Notes: a model not told the origin generated them from the letters alone. Shown: positions 42,493-52,050, counted from the first letter of the stretch. The stretch: 64,000 nucleotides of DNA from Kolteria novifilia (GCA_007748055.1 CP036279.1:5952001-6016000); one strand, 5' to 3'. Numbers and translations: made by a program.

Positions 42493-45400
42493 ATGAGTAC
42501 CGACTCGCAGCACGTTCTCGAGTATCGCGATTATCTCGCCCACCAACTGACCAACGCAAAGCGTCGGATCAAGATGATCGACGTGGTGATCGGAGCGACG
42601 ATTATCGCCGTCGCCGCGATAAGCTACGTCCTGCTGGTGGCGATTCTCGACCAGATCTTCATCCTTTCGATGACGTTCCGACTTTCCCTGTTGGGTCTCT
42701 TCGTCGTCGCCACGATCGCGTATGTCTCCTACGCGGTGATCTATCCGGCGATGCGCCGCGTCAATCCCCTCTATGCGGCCCACGAAGTGGAGAAAGCCGA
42801 ACCGCGCACCAAGAACAGCATCACCAATTGGATGCAACTGCACGCTCGCGGCGAAGACATCCCCGAACCGATCATGAAGGTGATCGAGACGCGGGCGGCC
42901 AAGGATCTCTCGCGGATCGACTTGCACGAGGCGATCAACGCGCGGCCGGTGCTCTATGCCCTTTACGTCCTCGCCGGCGTCATCGTCCTCTTCTGCTTCT
43001 ACTCCTTCTTCACCACCAAGGATCCCATTCCGTCGTTCCAGCGAGTTCTCTTTCCCATGGCCGAGATCGCTCCGCCCACGGAGACGACGCTAGAGATTTC
43101 CCAAGATCCTCCCGAAGCGGAGATCCCCTCCGGCAGCGCGTTGACGATCACCGCCTACGCCCAAGGACGTCAGCCCGAACGGGTCGTCGCCTACTTGGAG
43201 CTCGAGGGGACCGACTACTGGGAGCCCTGGGAACTCGAACCGCCGATCAACGAGAACGGGAGTTGGCAGCTCAAACGCCACGACCTGCAGCAATCCTTCA
43301 GCTACTACCTGGAAGCCAACGACTACCGCAGCCCGATCTACCACGTTAGTATCGTCACGGCGCCGATGGTCGAGTCGTACAACATCACTTATCGCCCGCC
43401 GGCCTACACCGGCCTTCAGCCCCGCGAGCAACTCGGCGACGGCAACATCAAGGAGGTCGAAGGGACGGAAGTCGACATCGTCGCGATCACGACGACGCCT
43501 GTCGATGATGACTCCGGCCGCCTCTTGCTGACGATCAACCAGGAACGGACGCGTCTGCGGATGAAACCGGTCGAGGGAACCCGCAACGCCCTCAAGGCGA
43601 CGCTGAAGCTGACCGATGAAGCCACCTACTCGATTGACTTCGCCGACCTCTACGGGCGCCATCCGCTCACCCGGCCCATCAAGAAGATCGAAGTCACCCC
43701 CGACATTCCTCCCACGCTCTCCTTCGAGGAGCCGCGGGATCTGGTCACCTCGGTCCCCGCCGACAAACCGGTCCTGTTCCGACTCTCGGCGAGTGACGAT
43801 TTCGGGCTCAGCCGCGTGCAGTTCGTCGTTCGCGACGTCAGCCGAGAGCGAATCATCATGGACGAGGTTCTTCCCAAGCCTGCCGCGGATGGGACCATTG
43901 AGCCGCTCGGTACCTCGCGCAAGTTCCTCATCATGCTCGACCTCAAGAAGCACGATCTCAAACCGAACGACGTTCTCGAATACTGGGCGGTCGCGCGCGA
44001 CGGGAAGCGCCCCACTTCCAACCAAGTCGACACCAAGGACCAAGCCCGCAAGCTTGTCATCGTCGAGCCGCGCGAACCAGAAGAGCTCGCGAAACGACCG
44101 AACCAGGGCCAACAACAGAACCAGCCGGGAGATGGCCAGCGTCAGCAGGCCGGCGAGCAGCAACAGCAACCGAACGGCCAACAGCAACAAGCCAACGGTC
44201 AACAACAGCAACAAGATGGGCAGGCCGGCCAAGAGCAACAGCAGAACGGCGGCCAGGGCCAACAGGCGATGCAACAGCCCGGCCAACCGCGGCAAGGTCA
44301 ACAAGGCAATCCCAATCAGCAACAGCCCGGCCAAAACAACAACGGTGACAACGCCAACGAACCCGAACTCAGCCAGGACGATCAGAAGACCCTCGAACGG
44401 CTCGACGATCTCTTGAACAACCGCGAGCGCGGCGAGGGCGACCAGCAAGAGCAGATGGCCGACGCCAGCCAACAACAGAAGCAAAACGGACAGCAGCCCC
44501 AACAGGGCCAAGATGCTCAACGACAGCAAGGCAACGAGCAGCAACAACAGACCCAGCAAGGGCAAAATGGCAAGCGACAGCAAGGGCAAGACGGAAGACA
44601 ACAGCAGGGTCAGCAAGGTTCCAACCAGCAACGGATGAACAATCAGGGGGCTGGGAAGCAAGCGGGTCAGCAAGGCGAAAAGGGCCAACAGCAACCCGGC
44701 CAGGAGGGAGCCAACCAGCCCGGCAATCAGCCCCAAAACGGCAACAACCAGGGGCAGAATGGTGCCAATGAGCGCATGGCCCAACCCGGCCAAGAGGGCC
44801 AGAACAGTGCTGGCGAGCAGCCCAAACAGGGCGAAAACCAGGCACCCGGACAGCGTGAGCAGGGACAGGACGGCGCGAACGAGCGGATGGCGCAACCTGG
44901 GCAAGAGGGCCAAAACGGCACCGGAGAACCAGGCGGCAACCAAGAGAACCAACTCGCGTCGAACCAAGGCAACCAGCAACAAGGTGCTGACGGGAAACGC
45001 CAAATGACCGGCGGCGCCGAGGGTCCGGACGGTCAGCCGAACCAAGGAGAGAATCAGGGAGCCGCTCGGCAACCGGGCGCCTCTCCCGATCAACAGGGGA
45101 ACGAACAAGGCAACCAACTCGCGCGAGCCAACCAGGGGGCCGGCCAAGAGGGCAACGACCCGAACATGGCTCGTCCCGACGCCTCGACACCCGGAAACGC
45201 CGCCGAGCAAAACAACGGCGATGCCACCCGACGTGCCGACGACAACCAGCCCCGGCCCGAGTCGAAGCAGCAACCTGGCGACCAGGCCAATCCCGCCGGC
45301 TCCAAGAAGGAGGGACAAGGCGAGTCCGCCGCGACCGCTCAAGGCAACACCGACGGCAAGGCCAACCAGGGAGAGAGTTCGACGGCCGGCCAAAGCGCCA

Positions 45401-46944
45401 GCGGTAGCCCGAGCGAAGAACAGGGCGACAATCGCAACTCCGGCGGGGCTCAAGAGGGCGTCGGGCAGGAGGAGCGTCCCGGTTCCTCCATGACCGCGTC
45501 GAACCAACAGCAGCAAGGCGGCCAGCAGCGTCCGACAGGCGAACAACAACCGGGCAACCAACAGGGAGCGAACCAGCAGCCAAACGCCGGGCAAGAGAAC
45601 GGTCAAAATCCGGAAGACGGCACCGCGATGGCCCGCGCCGATCAGAATCAACCAGGCCAACAACCAGGCCAACAACCAGGCCAACAACCAGGCCAACAAC
45701 CAGGCCAACAACCAGGCCAACAACCAGGCCAACAACCAGGCCAACAACCAGGCCAACAACCAGGCCAACAACCAGGCCAACAACCAGGTCAACAGCCAGG
45801 TCAACAGCCAGGTCAACAGCCAGGTCAACAGCCAGGTCAACAGCCAGGTCAACAGCCAGGTCAACAGCCAGGTCAACAGCCAGGTCAACAGCCAGGTCAA
45901 CAGCCAGGTCAACAGCCAGGTCAACAGCCAGGTCAACAGCCAGGTCAACAGCCAGGTCAACAGCCAGGTCAACAGCCAGGTCAACAGCCAGGTCAACAGC
46001 CAGGTCAACAGCCAGGTCAACAGCCAGGTCAACAGCCAGGTCAACAGCCAGGTCAACAGCCAGGTCAACAGCCAGGTCAACAGCCAGGTCAACAGCCAGG
46101 TCAACAGCCAGGTCAACAGCCAGGTCAACAGCCAGGTCAACAGCCAGGTCAACAGCCAGGTCAACAGCCAGGTCAACAGCCAGGTCAACAGCCAGGTCAA
46201 CAGCCAGGTCAACAGCCAGGTCAACAGCCAGGTCAACAGCCAGGTCAACAGCAGGCGATGCAGCAAGGACAGCAAGGACAGCAAGGACAGCAAGGACAGC
46301 AAGGACAGCAAGGACAGCAAGGACAGCAAGGACAGCAAGGACAGCAAGGACAGCAAGGACAGCAAGGACAGCAAGGACAGCAAGGACAGCAAGGACAGCA
46401 AGGGAAAATGGGCGGAGCGAACGGCAAGCAACCGGGGCAGAAGAGCCCGTCAGGCCTTCCGACGAACGCCCCCAAGGGCGAACGGACCGACGTGCAAGGA
46501 GAGGGAGAGATCGTCGACAACACCGGCGACGCCGTCGATGAACGCGACCTCAAGAAGGCTGGGAATCTAGTCCTCAAGAAGCTCGAGGACGCCCTCAAGG
46601 ACAAAAAGGTCGACCCAGAACTGCTCAAAAGGACCGGGATGACCGAGCAGGAACTTCGGGAGTTCGCCAACCGCCTTCGCGAAAACGTCAAGCAGAAGGA
46701 AGTGACGGCCCAAGCACCGATCAGGAACCGAAACGACTTCGGCCAGGGCACCAACCTCCGCAAGAGCGTCAGTCGCCAGGGCAGTGGCCTCACCGATGGG
46801 GAAAGGAAACTGCTCGAAGCGCAGCGGGTCGCTCCGCCACCGGAGTACCGGGAACTCTTCGAGGCCTACACGCGCAGTCTCGCCACGGCGGGCAAGAACA
46901 AGCCCTCGGCGCCCAAGCAGGCTCCGAAGTCGGCGACCGAATAG
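42493..46944 (+). CDS. DUF4175-like giant membrane protein with Q/G/N-rich domain and 50 PGQQ repeats
   Basis: 1483 residues from the ATG at 42493 (GAGG upstream). Three N-terminal membrane helices (about 30-50, 60-80, 145-167), then an extracytoplasmic beta-sandwich region to about 530 with Ig-like strands. From about 536 to 1310 it is almost only Gln, Gly, Asn and Pro. At 1054-1253 there are 50 perfect PGQQ units, at 1258-1302 fifteen QGQ units. A charged C-terminal domain of about 170 residues follows (DERDLKKAGNLVLKKLEDAL). Layout resembles DUF4175 proteins known from planctomycetes and alphaproteobacteria. Function unknown. Confidence 0.85.
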   Translation: MSTDSQHVLEYRDYLAHQLTNAKRRIKMIDVVIGATIIAVAAISYVLLVAILDQIFILSMTFRLSLLGLFVVATIAYVSYAVIYPAMRRVNPLYAAHEVEKAEPRTKNSITNWMQLHARGEDIPEPIMKVIETRAAKDLSRIDLHEAINARPVLYALYVLAGVIVLFCFYSFFTTKDPIPSFQRVLFPMAEIAPPTETTLEISQDPPEAEIPSGSALTITAYAQGRQPERVVAYLELEGTDYWEPWELEPPINENGSWQLKRHDLQQSFSYYLEANDYRSPIYHVSIVTAPMVESYNITYRPPAYTGLQPREQLGDGNIKEVEGTEVDIVAITTTPVDDDSGRLLLTINQERTRLRMKPVEGTRNALKATLKLTDEATYSIDFADLYGRHPLTRPIKKIEVTPDIPPTLSFEEPRDLVTSVPADKPVLFRLSASDDFGLSRVQFVVRDVSRERIIMDEVLPKPAADGTIEPLGTSRKFLIMLDLKKHDLKPNDVLEYWAVARDGKRPTSNQVDTKDQARKLVIVEPREPEELAKRPNQGQQQNQPGDGQRQQAGEQQQQPNGQQQQANGQQQQQDGQAGQEQQQNGGQGQQAMQQPGQPRQGQQGNPNQQQPGQNNNGDNANEPELSQDDQKTLERLDDLLNNRERGEGDQQEQMADASQQQKQNGQQPQQGQDAQRQQGNEQQQQTQQGQNGKRQQGQDGRQQQGQQGSNQQRMNNQGAGKQAGQQGEKGQQQPGQEGANQPGNQPQNGNNQGQNGANERMAQPGQEGQNSAGEQPKQGENQAPGQREQGQDGANERMAQPGQEGQNGTGEPGGNQENQLASNQGNQQQGADGKRQMTGGAEGPDGQPNQGENQGAARQPGASPDQQGNEQGNQLARANQGAGQEGNDPNMARPDASTPGNAAEQNNGDATRRADDNQPRPESKQQPGDQANPAGSKKEGQGESAATAQGNTDGKANQGESSTAGQSASGSPSEEQGDNRNSGGAQEGVGQEERPGSSMTASNQQQQGGQQRPTGEQQPGNQQGANQQPNAGQENGQNPEDGTAMARADQNQPGQQPGQQPGQQPGQQPGQQPGQQPGQQPGQQPGQQPGQQPGQQPGQQPGQQPGQQPGQQPGQQPGQQPGQQPGQQPGQQPGQQPGQQPGQQPGQQPGQQPGQQPGQQPGQQPGQQPGQQPGQQPGQQPGQQPGQQPGQQPGQQPGQQPGQQPGQQPGQQPGQQPGQQPGQQPGQQPGQQPGQQPGQQPGQQPGQQPGQQQAMQQGQQGQQGQQGQQGQQGQQGQQGQQGQQGQQGQQGQQGQQGQQGQQGKMGGANGKQPGQKSPSGLPTNAPKGERTDVQGEGEIVDNTGDAVDERDLKKAGNLVLKKLEDALKDKKVDPELLKRTGMTEQELREFANRLRENVKQKEVTAQAPIRNRNDFGQGTNLRKSVSRQGSGLTDGERKLLEAQRVAPPPEYRELFEAYTRSLATAGKNKPSAPKQAPKSATE
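45652..46251 (+). repeat. 50 perfect 12-bp tandem repeats (PGQQ)
   Basis: Eleven units CCAGGCCAACAA followed by 39 units CCAGGTCAACAG, without a single interruption. The unit changes once, at 45784. Synonymous uniformity within each block points to slipped-strand or unequal-crossover expansion rather than selection on the peptide alone. Confidence 0.97.
46264..46398 (+). repeat. 15 perfect 9-bp tandem repeats (QGQ)
   Basis: Unit CAAGGACAG, fifteen times in frame, directly after the PGQQ block with only four codons between. Confidence 0.96.
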
Positions 46945-47036
46945 GCATTTCCGTCTGCCCCCGTAGACATGGTGGGGCGGACGTCCGACGAGGTTCAGGG
47001 GCGACTCGCATAGCCGTAAGATCGTGGAAGAGTGGA

Positions 47037-48701
47037 ATGCTTGCCAGCGACCCGCCCCGATACCTTGTCTCCTTTCATCCCAAGCGAATCATCCATCGAT
47101 TCACCGACGTCCTGATCGTCGGTTCCGGATTGGCGGGCTTGCGAGCCGCGCTCGCGGTCGATCCGGCGTGCAGCGTCATGATCATCACCAAGGTCAAAGC
47201 GCGCAAGAGCAATAGCCACTATGCCCAGGGAGGCATCGCCGCGGTCTGGGATCCGGAAGACAGCTTCGACGCCCACGTCCAGGACACCCTCGACGCGGGC
47301 AAGGGACTCTGCGACCCGAAGATCGCCCAACTCGTCGTCCGAGAGGGACCGCTCCGCGTTCGCGAACTCATCGAGTGGGGAACCGCGTTCGACGAGGCCA
47401 ACGGCGATCTGGCCCTGACGCGCGAAGGGGGCCACAGTGCCAGCCGCGTCGTTCATGCCTTGGGGGACGCGACCGGCAAGGAAGTGATGCGGGCTGTTCT
47501 CGAGGAAGTGCGCAGCCGTCCCAACATTCTCGTCGACGAGAAGACCTTCATCGTCGACTTGCTGACCAACGAGGGGCGCTGCGTGGGGGCGCTCACCTAT
47601 TCCCGGTCGGGTCCCATCCAAGCGATTTGGGCTAAGCAAACGGTCATCGCGGCGGGTGGCTCGGGACAGCTCTTCCGCGAAACGACCAATCCCTCGATCG
47701 CGACTGGCGACGGCATGGCGATGGCCTACCGGGCGGGGGCCACGCTGCGAGACATGGAGTTCGTGCAGTTCCACCCGACGGTGCTCTATGTCGCCGGCTC
47801 GTCGCGATCCTTGGTCAGCGAAGCGGTTCGCGGCGAGGGAGCCTACCTCCGGGACTGCAACGGCCATCGCTTCATGCCCGAGTTCACGCCACAAAAGGAG
47901 CTGGCTCCGCGCGACGTCGTCGCCCGGGCGATCGCGACGCAGATGTCGCGGACGCAACACTCGTGCGTCTACCTCGATCTGTCCCACCTCAATGCCGACA
48001 AGGTGCGCGAACGCTTTCCCGGCATCACCAAGGCATGTCGCAAGTGTGGTCTCGACTTCGCGCGCGATCCGATCCCCGTGCGTCCGGGCGCCCACTACAT
48101 GGTGGGAGGAATCGCGACGGACGCGCAGGGGAAGTCCTCGCTGGAGGGGCTTTGGGCCTGTGGTGAAGTGGCGTGCACCGGCCTGCATGGAGCCAATCGA
48201 CTCGCCTCGAACAGTCTGCTCGAGGCCCTCGTCTTCGGCGAGCGCTGCGGCAGCGGGGCCAGCGAACGAGCCCTCGCCGAAGCCGACGACTATCGGCCGC
48301 TCGCGGTGTCGCACGATGTCGCCCAGCATGCCGAGCAGGAACTCGACGTCGCCGATATCCGCAACTCCTTGCAAAGCATGATGTTTCGCTCGGTGGGGAT
48401 TGAACGCGACGCCAGCAAACTCGCCACCGCGGCCGAGAGCGTGCAGTTTTGGTCCCAATACGTCCTCTCGCGGGAGTTCCCCGACGCGGAGGGGTGGGAG
48501 CTCCAAAACATGCTCGTCGTCGCGTCCCTGATCATCGCCGCGGCGACCGAACGATCGGAATCGCGCGGGACGCACTTCCGCACCGATTGCCCCGAATCGG
48601 ATCCCGGCATGGCCCGGCGCCACCTACTCCTCTCTCGCGAGCACGGCCTTTCGTGGGTCGACATGGAGGCCTCCGACTCGATCGAGATCACGGCTCGCTA
48701 A
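47037..48701 (+). CDS. nadB: L-aspartate oxidase NadB
   Basis: 554 residues. FAD site DVLIVGSGLAGLRAALAV (about residues 24-41), the succinate-dehydrogenase-like segment SNSHYAQGGIAAVW, active-site regions EFVQFHPTVLY and GEGAYLRD, and HGANRLASNSLLEALVFGERCG. It oxidises L-aspartate to iminoaspartate, the first step of de novo NAD synthesis. No nadA or nadC neighbours. The succinate dehydrogenase flavoprotein is the alternative, excluded by the short C-terminus and lone position. Confidence 0.93.
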   Translation: MLASDPPRYLVSFHPKRIIHRFTDVLIVGSGLAGLRAALAVDPACSVMIITKVKARKSNSHYAQGGIAAVWDPEDSFDAHVQDTLDAGKGLCDPKIAQLVVREGPLRVRELIEWGTAFDEANGDLALTREGGHSASRVVHALGDATGKEVMRAVLEEVRSRPNILVDEKTFIVDLLTNEGRCVGALTYSRSGPIQAIWAKQTVIAAGGSGQLFRETTNPSIATGDGMAMAYRAGATLRDMEFVQFHPTVLYVAGSSRSLVSEAVRGEGAYLRDCNGHRFMPEFTPQKELAPRDVVARAIATQMSRTQHSCVYLDLSHLNADKVRERFPGITKACRKCGLDFARDPIPVRPGAHYMVGGIATDAQGKSSLEGLWACGEVACTGLHGANRLASNSLLEALVFGERCGSGASERALAEADDYRPLAVSHDVAQHAEQELDVADIRNSLQSMMFRSVGIERDASKLATAAESVQFWSQYVLSREFPDAEGWELQNMLVVASLIIAAATERSESRGTHFRTDCPESDPGMARRHLLLSREHGLSWVDMEASDSIEITAR

Positions 48702-48820
48702 CGGTGTGAGGACGCGGTCGCGCTAGTCTCGGATCGAGGGACGCTCTTTGAAATCTCCGAAACACTTTGTAGCCTGTGGCTTTCTCGAAACTTTCGATGA
48801 ACGAACGAGGTAACACCCCT

Positions 48821-49825
48821 ATGTCGGAAAAGCCCAAGGTCATTCTCAGCGGATTCGCGGACGAGTGCGCGATCGGGAAAACCGCGGTGGAACAACTGGC
48901 GGTCTTCGCCGCCCTTGGACTCGAATACTACAGCATTCGCTTTGTCGACGTCGGCAGCGGCATCAAGAACGTGATGAAGCTCTCCGACGCGGAGATCAAC
49001 AAACTGCTCGATCTTCACCAACGCTACGACATGAAAGTGACCTCGATCGGGTCGCCGATCGGCAAGGTGAAACTCGTCGACGAGGATGATGGCTCGAGTA
49101 ATGTCTACGTCCCCTTCGACAAGTACCTTGCGGAGGACGTCCAGCACGCCATCGACTTGGCGCACAAATTTCAGACCAAGCTCATTCGCGGCTTCTCCTT
49201 CTACCCTCCTCGCGGCAAGGAGTTCGAACCCTACTTCCAACAGGCGATCGATCAGCTTGGCGCCATCGCCCAAAAGTGCCACGAGAATGGCGTCATCTAC
49301 GGCTTGGAGATCGAAGCCAACCTGCTCGGTAACACCGGCGGCAATCTCGCGCGTCTCTACGACAATGTCAATAGCGCGGCGATGACGCTCATCTTCGATG
49401 GCGGCAATCTCTCGTCGCAGAATCTCCCCGCGGCCGCGTGCTACGAGGAGTACCTCAAGATGCGTCACGGCATGGGCTGGATGCACGTCAAGGATTATCG
49501 CATCGACCCCGATCTGACCTGGGAAGGTCACGTCGACGAGGAGCGCCTGAAGAACTTCGTTCCCGCCGACGAGGGGGACAGTGGCCACGAGATGATCTTC
49601 CGCGACTTCAAGGATCACATCCCGGGCCTGACATCGCGGCTAAGCGCGATGGGCGTCCCCGGCGTCTTTCTCGACTTGGAACCCCACCTCAAGGGGGGTG
49701 GACAGTTCGGCGGTTTCAGCGGTCCCGACGGGATGGGCGTCGCCCTTCGTGCCTTGTGTCGGCTTCTCGACTACACCGGCATCGGCTACGAGCTGCGCGA
49801 CTTCGGAGGCCTGAAGCGGGGGTAG
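48821..49825 (+). CDS. Sugar phosphate isomerase/epimerase-like TIM barrel (AP endonuclease 2 superfamily)
   Basis: 334 residues from the ATG at 48821, preceded by GAGG. A xylose-isomerase-like barrel: LSGFADECAIG at strand 1, YGLEIEANLLGNTGGN with the metal-ligand Glu, LIFDGGNLSSQN and GWMHVKDYRI with the His/Asp metal ligands, and FLDLEPHLKGGG with the last Glu. Substrate unknown; in planctomycetes such proteins are numerous and often sugar-related. Confidence 0.88.
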   Translation: MSEKPKVILSGFADECAIGKTAVEQLAVFAALGLEYYSIRFVDVGSGIKNVMKLSDAEINKLLDLHQRYDMKVTSIGSPIGKVKLVDEDDGSSNVYVPFDKYLAEDVQHAIDLAHKFQTKLIRGFSFYPPRGKEFEPYFQQAIDQLGAIAQKCHENGVIYGLEIEANLLGNTGGNLARLYDNVNSAAMTLIFDGGNLSSQNLPAAACYEEYLKMRHGMGWMHVKDYRIDPDLTWEGHVDEERLKNFVPADEGDSGHEMIFRDFKDHIPGLTSRLSAMGVPGVFLDLEPHLKGGGQFGGFSGPDGMGVALRALCRLLDYTGIGYELRDFGGLKRG

Positions 49826-49853
49826 TGGTTGCACGACGCCTGAATGTCAGGTA

Positions 49854-49888
49854 TTCGCCGACCTCTCCCCAGGGGAGAGGTCGGCGAA
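49854..49888. repeat. 35-bp palindrome, 17-bp perfect arms
   Basis: TTCGCCGACCTCTCCCC and its complement around a single A. Starts 29 bases after the isomerase stop; it could form a very stable hairpin in the transcript. Confidence 0.88.
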
Positions 49889-49965
49889 CGAAGTGAGTCG
49901 GGTGAGGGGACGACACGCCCGGAAGGACAAGGCGATTTGTCTGGAGAAAGCCCCCTCACCCCTAA

Positions 49966-50020
49966 CCCCTCTCCCCGTGGGAGAGGGGAACAAGAGGCTC
50001 CCTCTCCCACGGGGAGAGGG
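49966..50020. repeat. Two inverted copies of a 21-bp palindrome, 11 bp apart
   Basis: CCCTCTCCC-CGT-GGGAGAGGG at 49967-49987 and its reverse complement at 50000-50020. Each is a hairpin, and together they form a larger inverted repeat. Sequences of this type are widely scattered in bacterial genomes. Confidence 0.88.
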
Positions 50021-50030
50021 AAGCTCAAGA

Positions 50031-50099
50031 CCGTAGGTCAGGCTATTGCCTGACGCGGAAGATGGTTCGCAGACGTGGTGGGTCAAGACCCACCCTACG
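50031..50099. repeat. Head-to-head pair of tailed palindromes
   Basis: 50031-50054 (minus orientation: stem GTCAGGC/GCCTGAC, tail CTACGG) and 50078-50099 (plus: stem GTGGGTC/GACCCAC, tail CCTACG), 23 bases apart. The second copy is identical to 6909-6930 over 22 bases. Confidence 0.75.
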
Positions 50100-50146
50100 G
50101 AAGCGGGGTAAAGCCTCAACGATTCTCCAACGCAAGGATGGCGTCC

Positions 50147-52006
50147 ATGCTTCGAATCGTCACGTCGCTGCTACTGCTCACCACGCTCGGTGTTGCGGTG
50201 GCCATGGCTTCTTCCGAACCGATTGTGCAGCAGTCAGAAACCCCCAGCGAGTTCGCCAAGCGGCGGGGACAAGCTTCACGCGAGACGATCCGAAGGGCGA
50301 TCGCTTCTCCAACACGAGGTGCTCCCTCGGGAGCACCGAACGATCCTGATGCGTGGCCCAAGGATTTCCTTGCTGAACTCCGCGGCCTCGCCGAAGGGAC
50401 CGACCTTTCCACGGACAAACTGCTGCTTCTGCAGCCCCTTTCCCTGCCGAACGCCGAGTCACTCGCCTCCTACGTGGGCCCCGATTGCACCGATCGACGT
50501 TCACTCCTCGTCGTTCCCGACACCTTTCCAACGGCCAGTGCCCTCCCCTTCGTCGTCTATCGACCGAAGGAAGGGCGTCCCTACGTTCTGCTCACCTCTC
50601 CCGGATCGGTTTTCGGACAGGCGGGGATGAACGACATGGGAATCGCCATCTCCTTGGGGAGCGATGGGCCAGCCATGCAATCAGAGCGATTCTCCGTGCA
50701 AGCGGGACTCCTTCTCCGCGAAACACTTCGCCAGTCCCAAAGCCTCGACCAAGCGGCAACCCTCCTGGAAGGGAACGTTCCCGACGGCGTTCGCTTCCAC
50801 ATCATCGATGGCAAAGCCCCCGAAAAGCGTGAGATCCCTGCGCGCCCCAACGACGAGAGAGAGAGCAACAAACCCGTTTCGAAATCAGCGATCTCGCTGC
50901 GTCAGGCACTCGAAAGCGGCGAACCGCGAACCGTCGTCTTTCAGCCAAGTTCCCAACGTTGGTGGATCGGCGGAAAGGGGCTCGCGGCCAAAGGCTGGGA
51001 CTTGCAGCAACTTCTCGCCGGGCGAGAAGCACGGCTCGGCGAAGACGATCTCGAGCCCCTCCAAAAGGGAACCGTCACCCCCGACCGCGATGAACCGGAC
51101 GATCAACCGGATCTCTACCAGTTGGCTCGGGACGACTTCACCTACGAGATTGAAACCGACGGCGTCGAGAGCGGCATCCTCCGTTCGAAGGTCCGATTCC
51201 CGTCGCCGGTCACGACACAGCATCCGGAGAACAACACCGTTCATGGAGAGCTCTTTCGCCCCTATGGCCCCGGCCCCTTCCCTTGCGTGATCGTGCTTCA
51301 CATCACCGGCGGGGACTTTGAACTCTCGCGATTCCTTTGCCGGATCCTTGGCCGCTGCGGCGTCGCGTCGATGTTCGTGAAGATGCCGTACTACGGCGAA
51401 CGCCGTCCCAAGACCGGCCGTGTGCGAATGGTGTCGAAGGATCTCGACCGAGGGCTCCGGGCGATGCGGCAGACGGTGCTCGACTTGCGCCGGGCGTGCG
51501 ATCTCATCGAGACGATGCCGAGCATGGATGGCCGCATCGGCATCACGGGCGTGAGCTTGGGAGGCATCGCCGGGGCCCTGACCGCATCGCTGGAACCACG
51601 AATCGACCGTTCGTGCCTGATTCTCGCGGGAGGTGACTTTGGTGACCTGCTCTACGAGTCCCAGGAACGCGAGGCGCGGGAGTTCTCGAAGATCTGGCAG
51701 GGACGAGGAGGAACGCGCGAATCCTTCAACGAGGTGATGGCCCCCTACGATCCGCTGACCTACGCATCACGGCTTCGGGGTCGCAAGGTGTTGATGCTCA
51801 ACGCGAGCAAGGACGAGAGTGTGCCGACCAAGTGCGGCATCAAGCTTTGGGAGCGTGCCGGCAAGCCGCCAATCGTTTGGTATCCGTGTGGGCACTACAC
51901 GATCGCGTGGCATTTCCCCGATGTCTCGTGGAAAATGGCCGAGTTCTTCGCGGCTTGGGATGAGAATCGATCGGAACCGGAAGCCACTCTCGAGCTACGT
52001 CGCTAG
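50147..52006 (+). CDS. Exported two-domain protein: C45-like acyltransferase part and alpha/beta hydrolase part
   Basis: 619 residues from the ATG at 50147 (AAGGATGG upstream). A signal peptide (VTSLLLLTTLGVAVAMA) precedes a domain resembling acyl-CoA:6-APA acyltransferases (C45): SPGSVFGQAGMNDMGIAISL and the following LLLRETLRQSQSLDQAATLL. The C-terminal 270 residues are a dienelactone-hydrolase-like fold with GITGVSLGGIAGA (nucleophile Ser), NASKDESV (acid) and GHYTIAWH (His). The hydrolase triad looks intact; the autocatalytic Cys of C45 enzymes is not obvious. Substrate unknown. Confidence 0.82.
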   Translation: MLRIVTSLLLLTTLGVAVAMASSEPIVQQSETPSEFAKRRGQASRETIRRAIASPTRGAPSGAPNDPDAWPKDFLAELRGLAEGTDLSTDKLLLLQPLSLPNAESLASYVGPDCTDRRSLLVVPDTFPTASALPFVVYRPKEGRPYVLLTSPGSVFGQAGMNDMGIAISLGSDGPAMQSERFSVQAGLLLRETLRQSQSLDQAATLLEGNVPDGVRFHIIDGKAPEKREIPARPNDERESNKPVSKSAISLRQALESGEPRTVVFQPSSQRWWIGGKGLAAKGWDLQQLLAGREARLGEDDLEPLQKGTVTPDRDEPDDQPDLYQLARDDFTYEIETDGVESGILRSKVRFPSPVTTQHPENNTVHGELFRPYGPGPFPCVIVLHITGGDFELSRFLCRILGRCGVASMFVKMPYYGERRPKTGRVRMVSKDLDRGLRAMRQTVLDLRRACDLIETMPSMDGRIGITGVSLGGIAGALTASLEPRIDRSCLILAGGDFGDLLYESQEREAREFSKIWQGRGGTRESFNEVMAPYDPLTYASRLRGRKVLMLNASKDESVPTKCGIKLWERAGKPPIVWYPCGHYTIAWHFPDVSWKMAEFFAAWDENRSEPEATLELRR

Positions 52007-52050
52007 TCCTACCGTTCGAAGCGCCCGTTGGTGGAAACTTGGCCAGTCGT

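Larger units (their letters stand above)
49826..50146. other. Intergenic, 321 bp, five palindromes
   Basis: Between the isomerase and the acyltransferase/hydrolase gene. Holds a 35-bp palindrome, two inverted 21-23-bp palindromes, and two tailed palindromes facing each other (50031-50054 and 50078-50099). Nothing else visible except the start region of the next gene. Confidence 0.8.

Noticed and set aside
45652-46251. CRISPR array
   Set aside because: The units are contiguous 12-bp coding repeats without spacers.
43090-46431. Minus-strand open frame of 1113 codons full of LLTW repeats
   Set aside because: It is the antisense of the PGQQ and QGQ repeats. The repeat lengths are divisible by three, so the complementary strand stays open; no start site, domain or balanced composition supports it.
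46995-48623. Minus-strand frame of 542 codons opposite nadB
   Set aside because: Shadow of NadB, which has complete family motifs on the plus strand.
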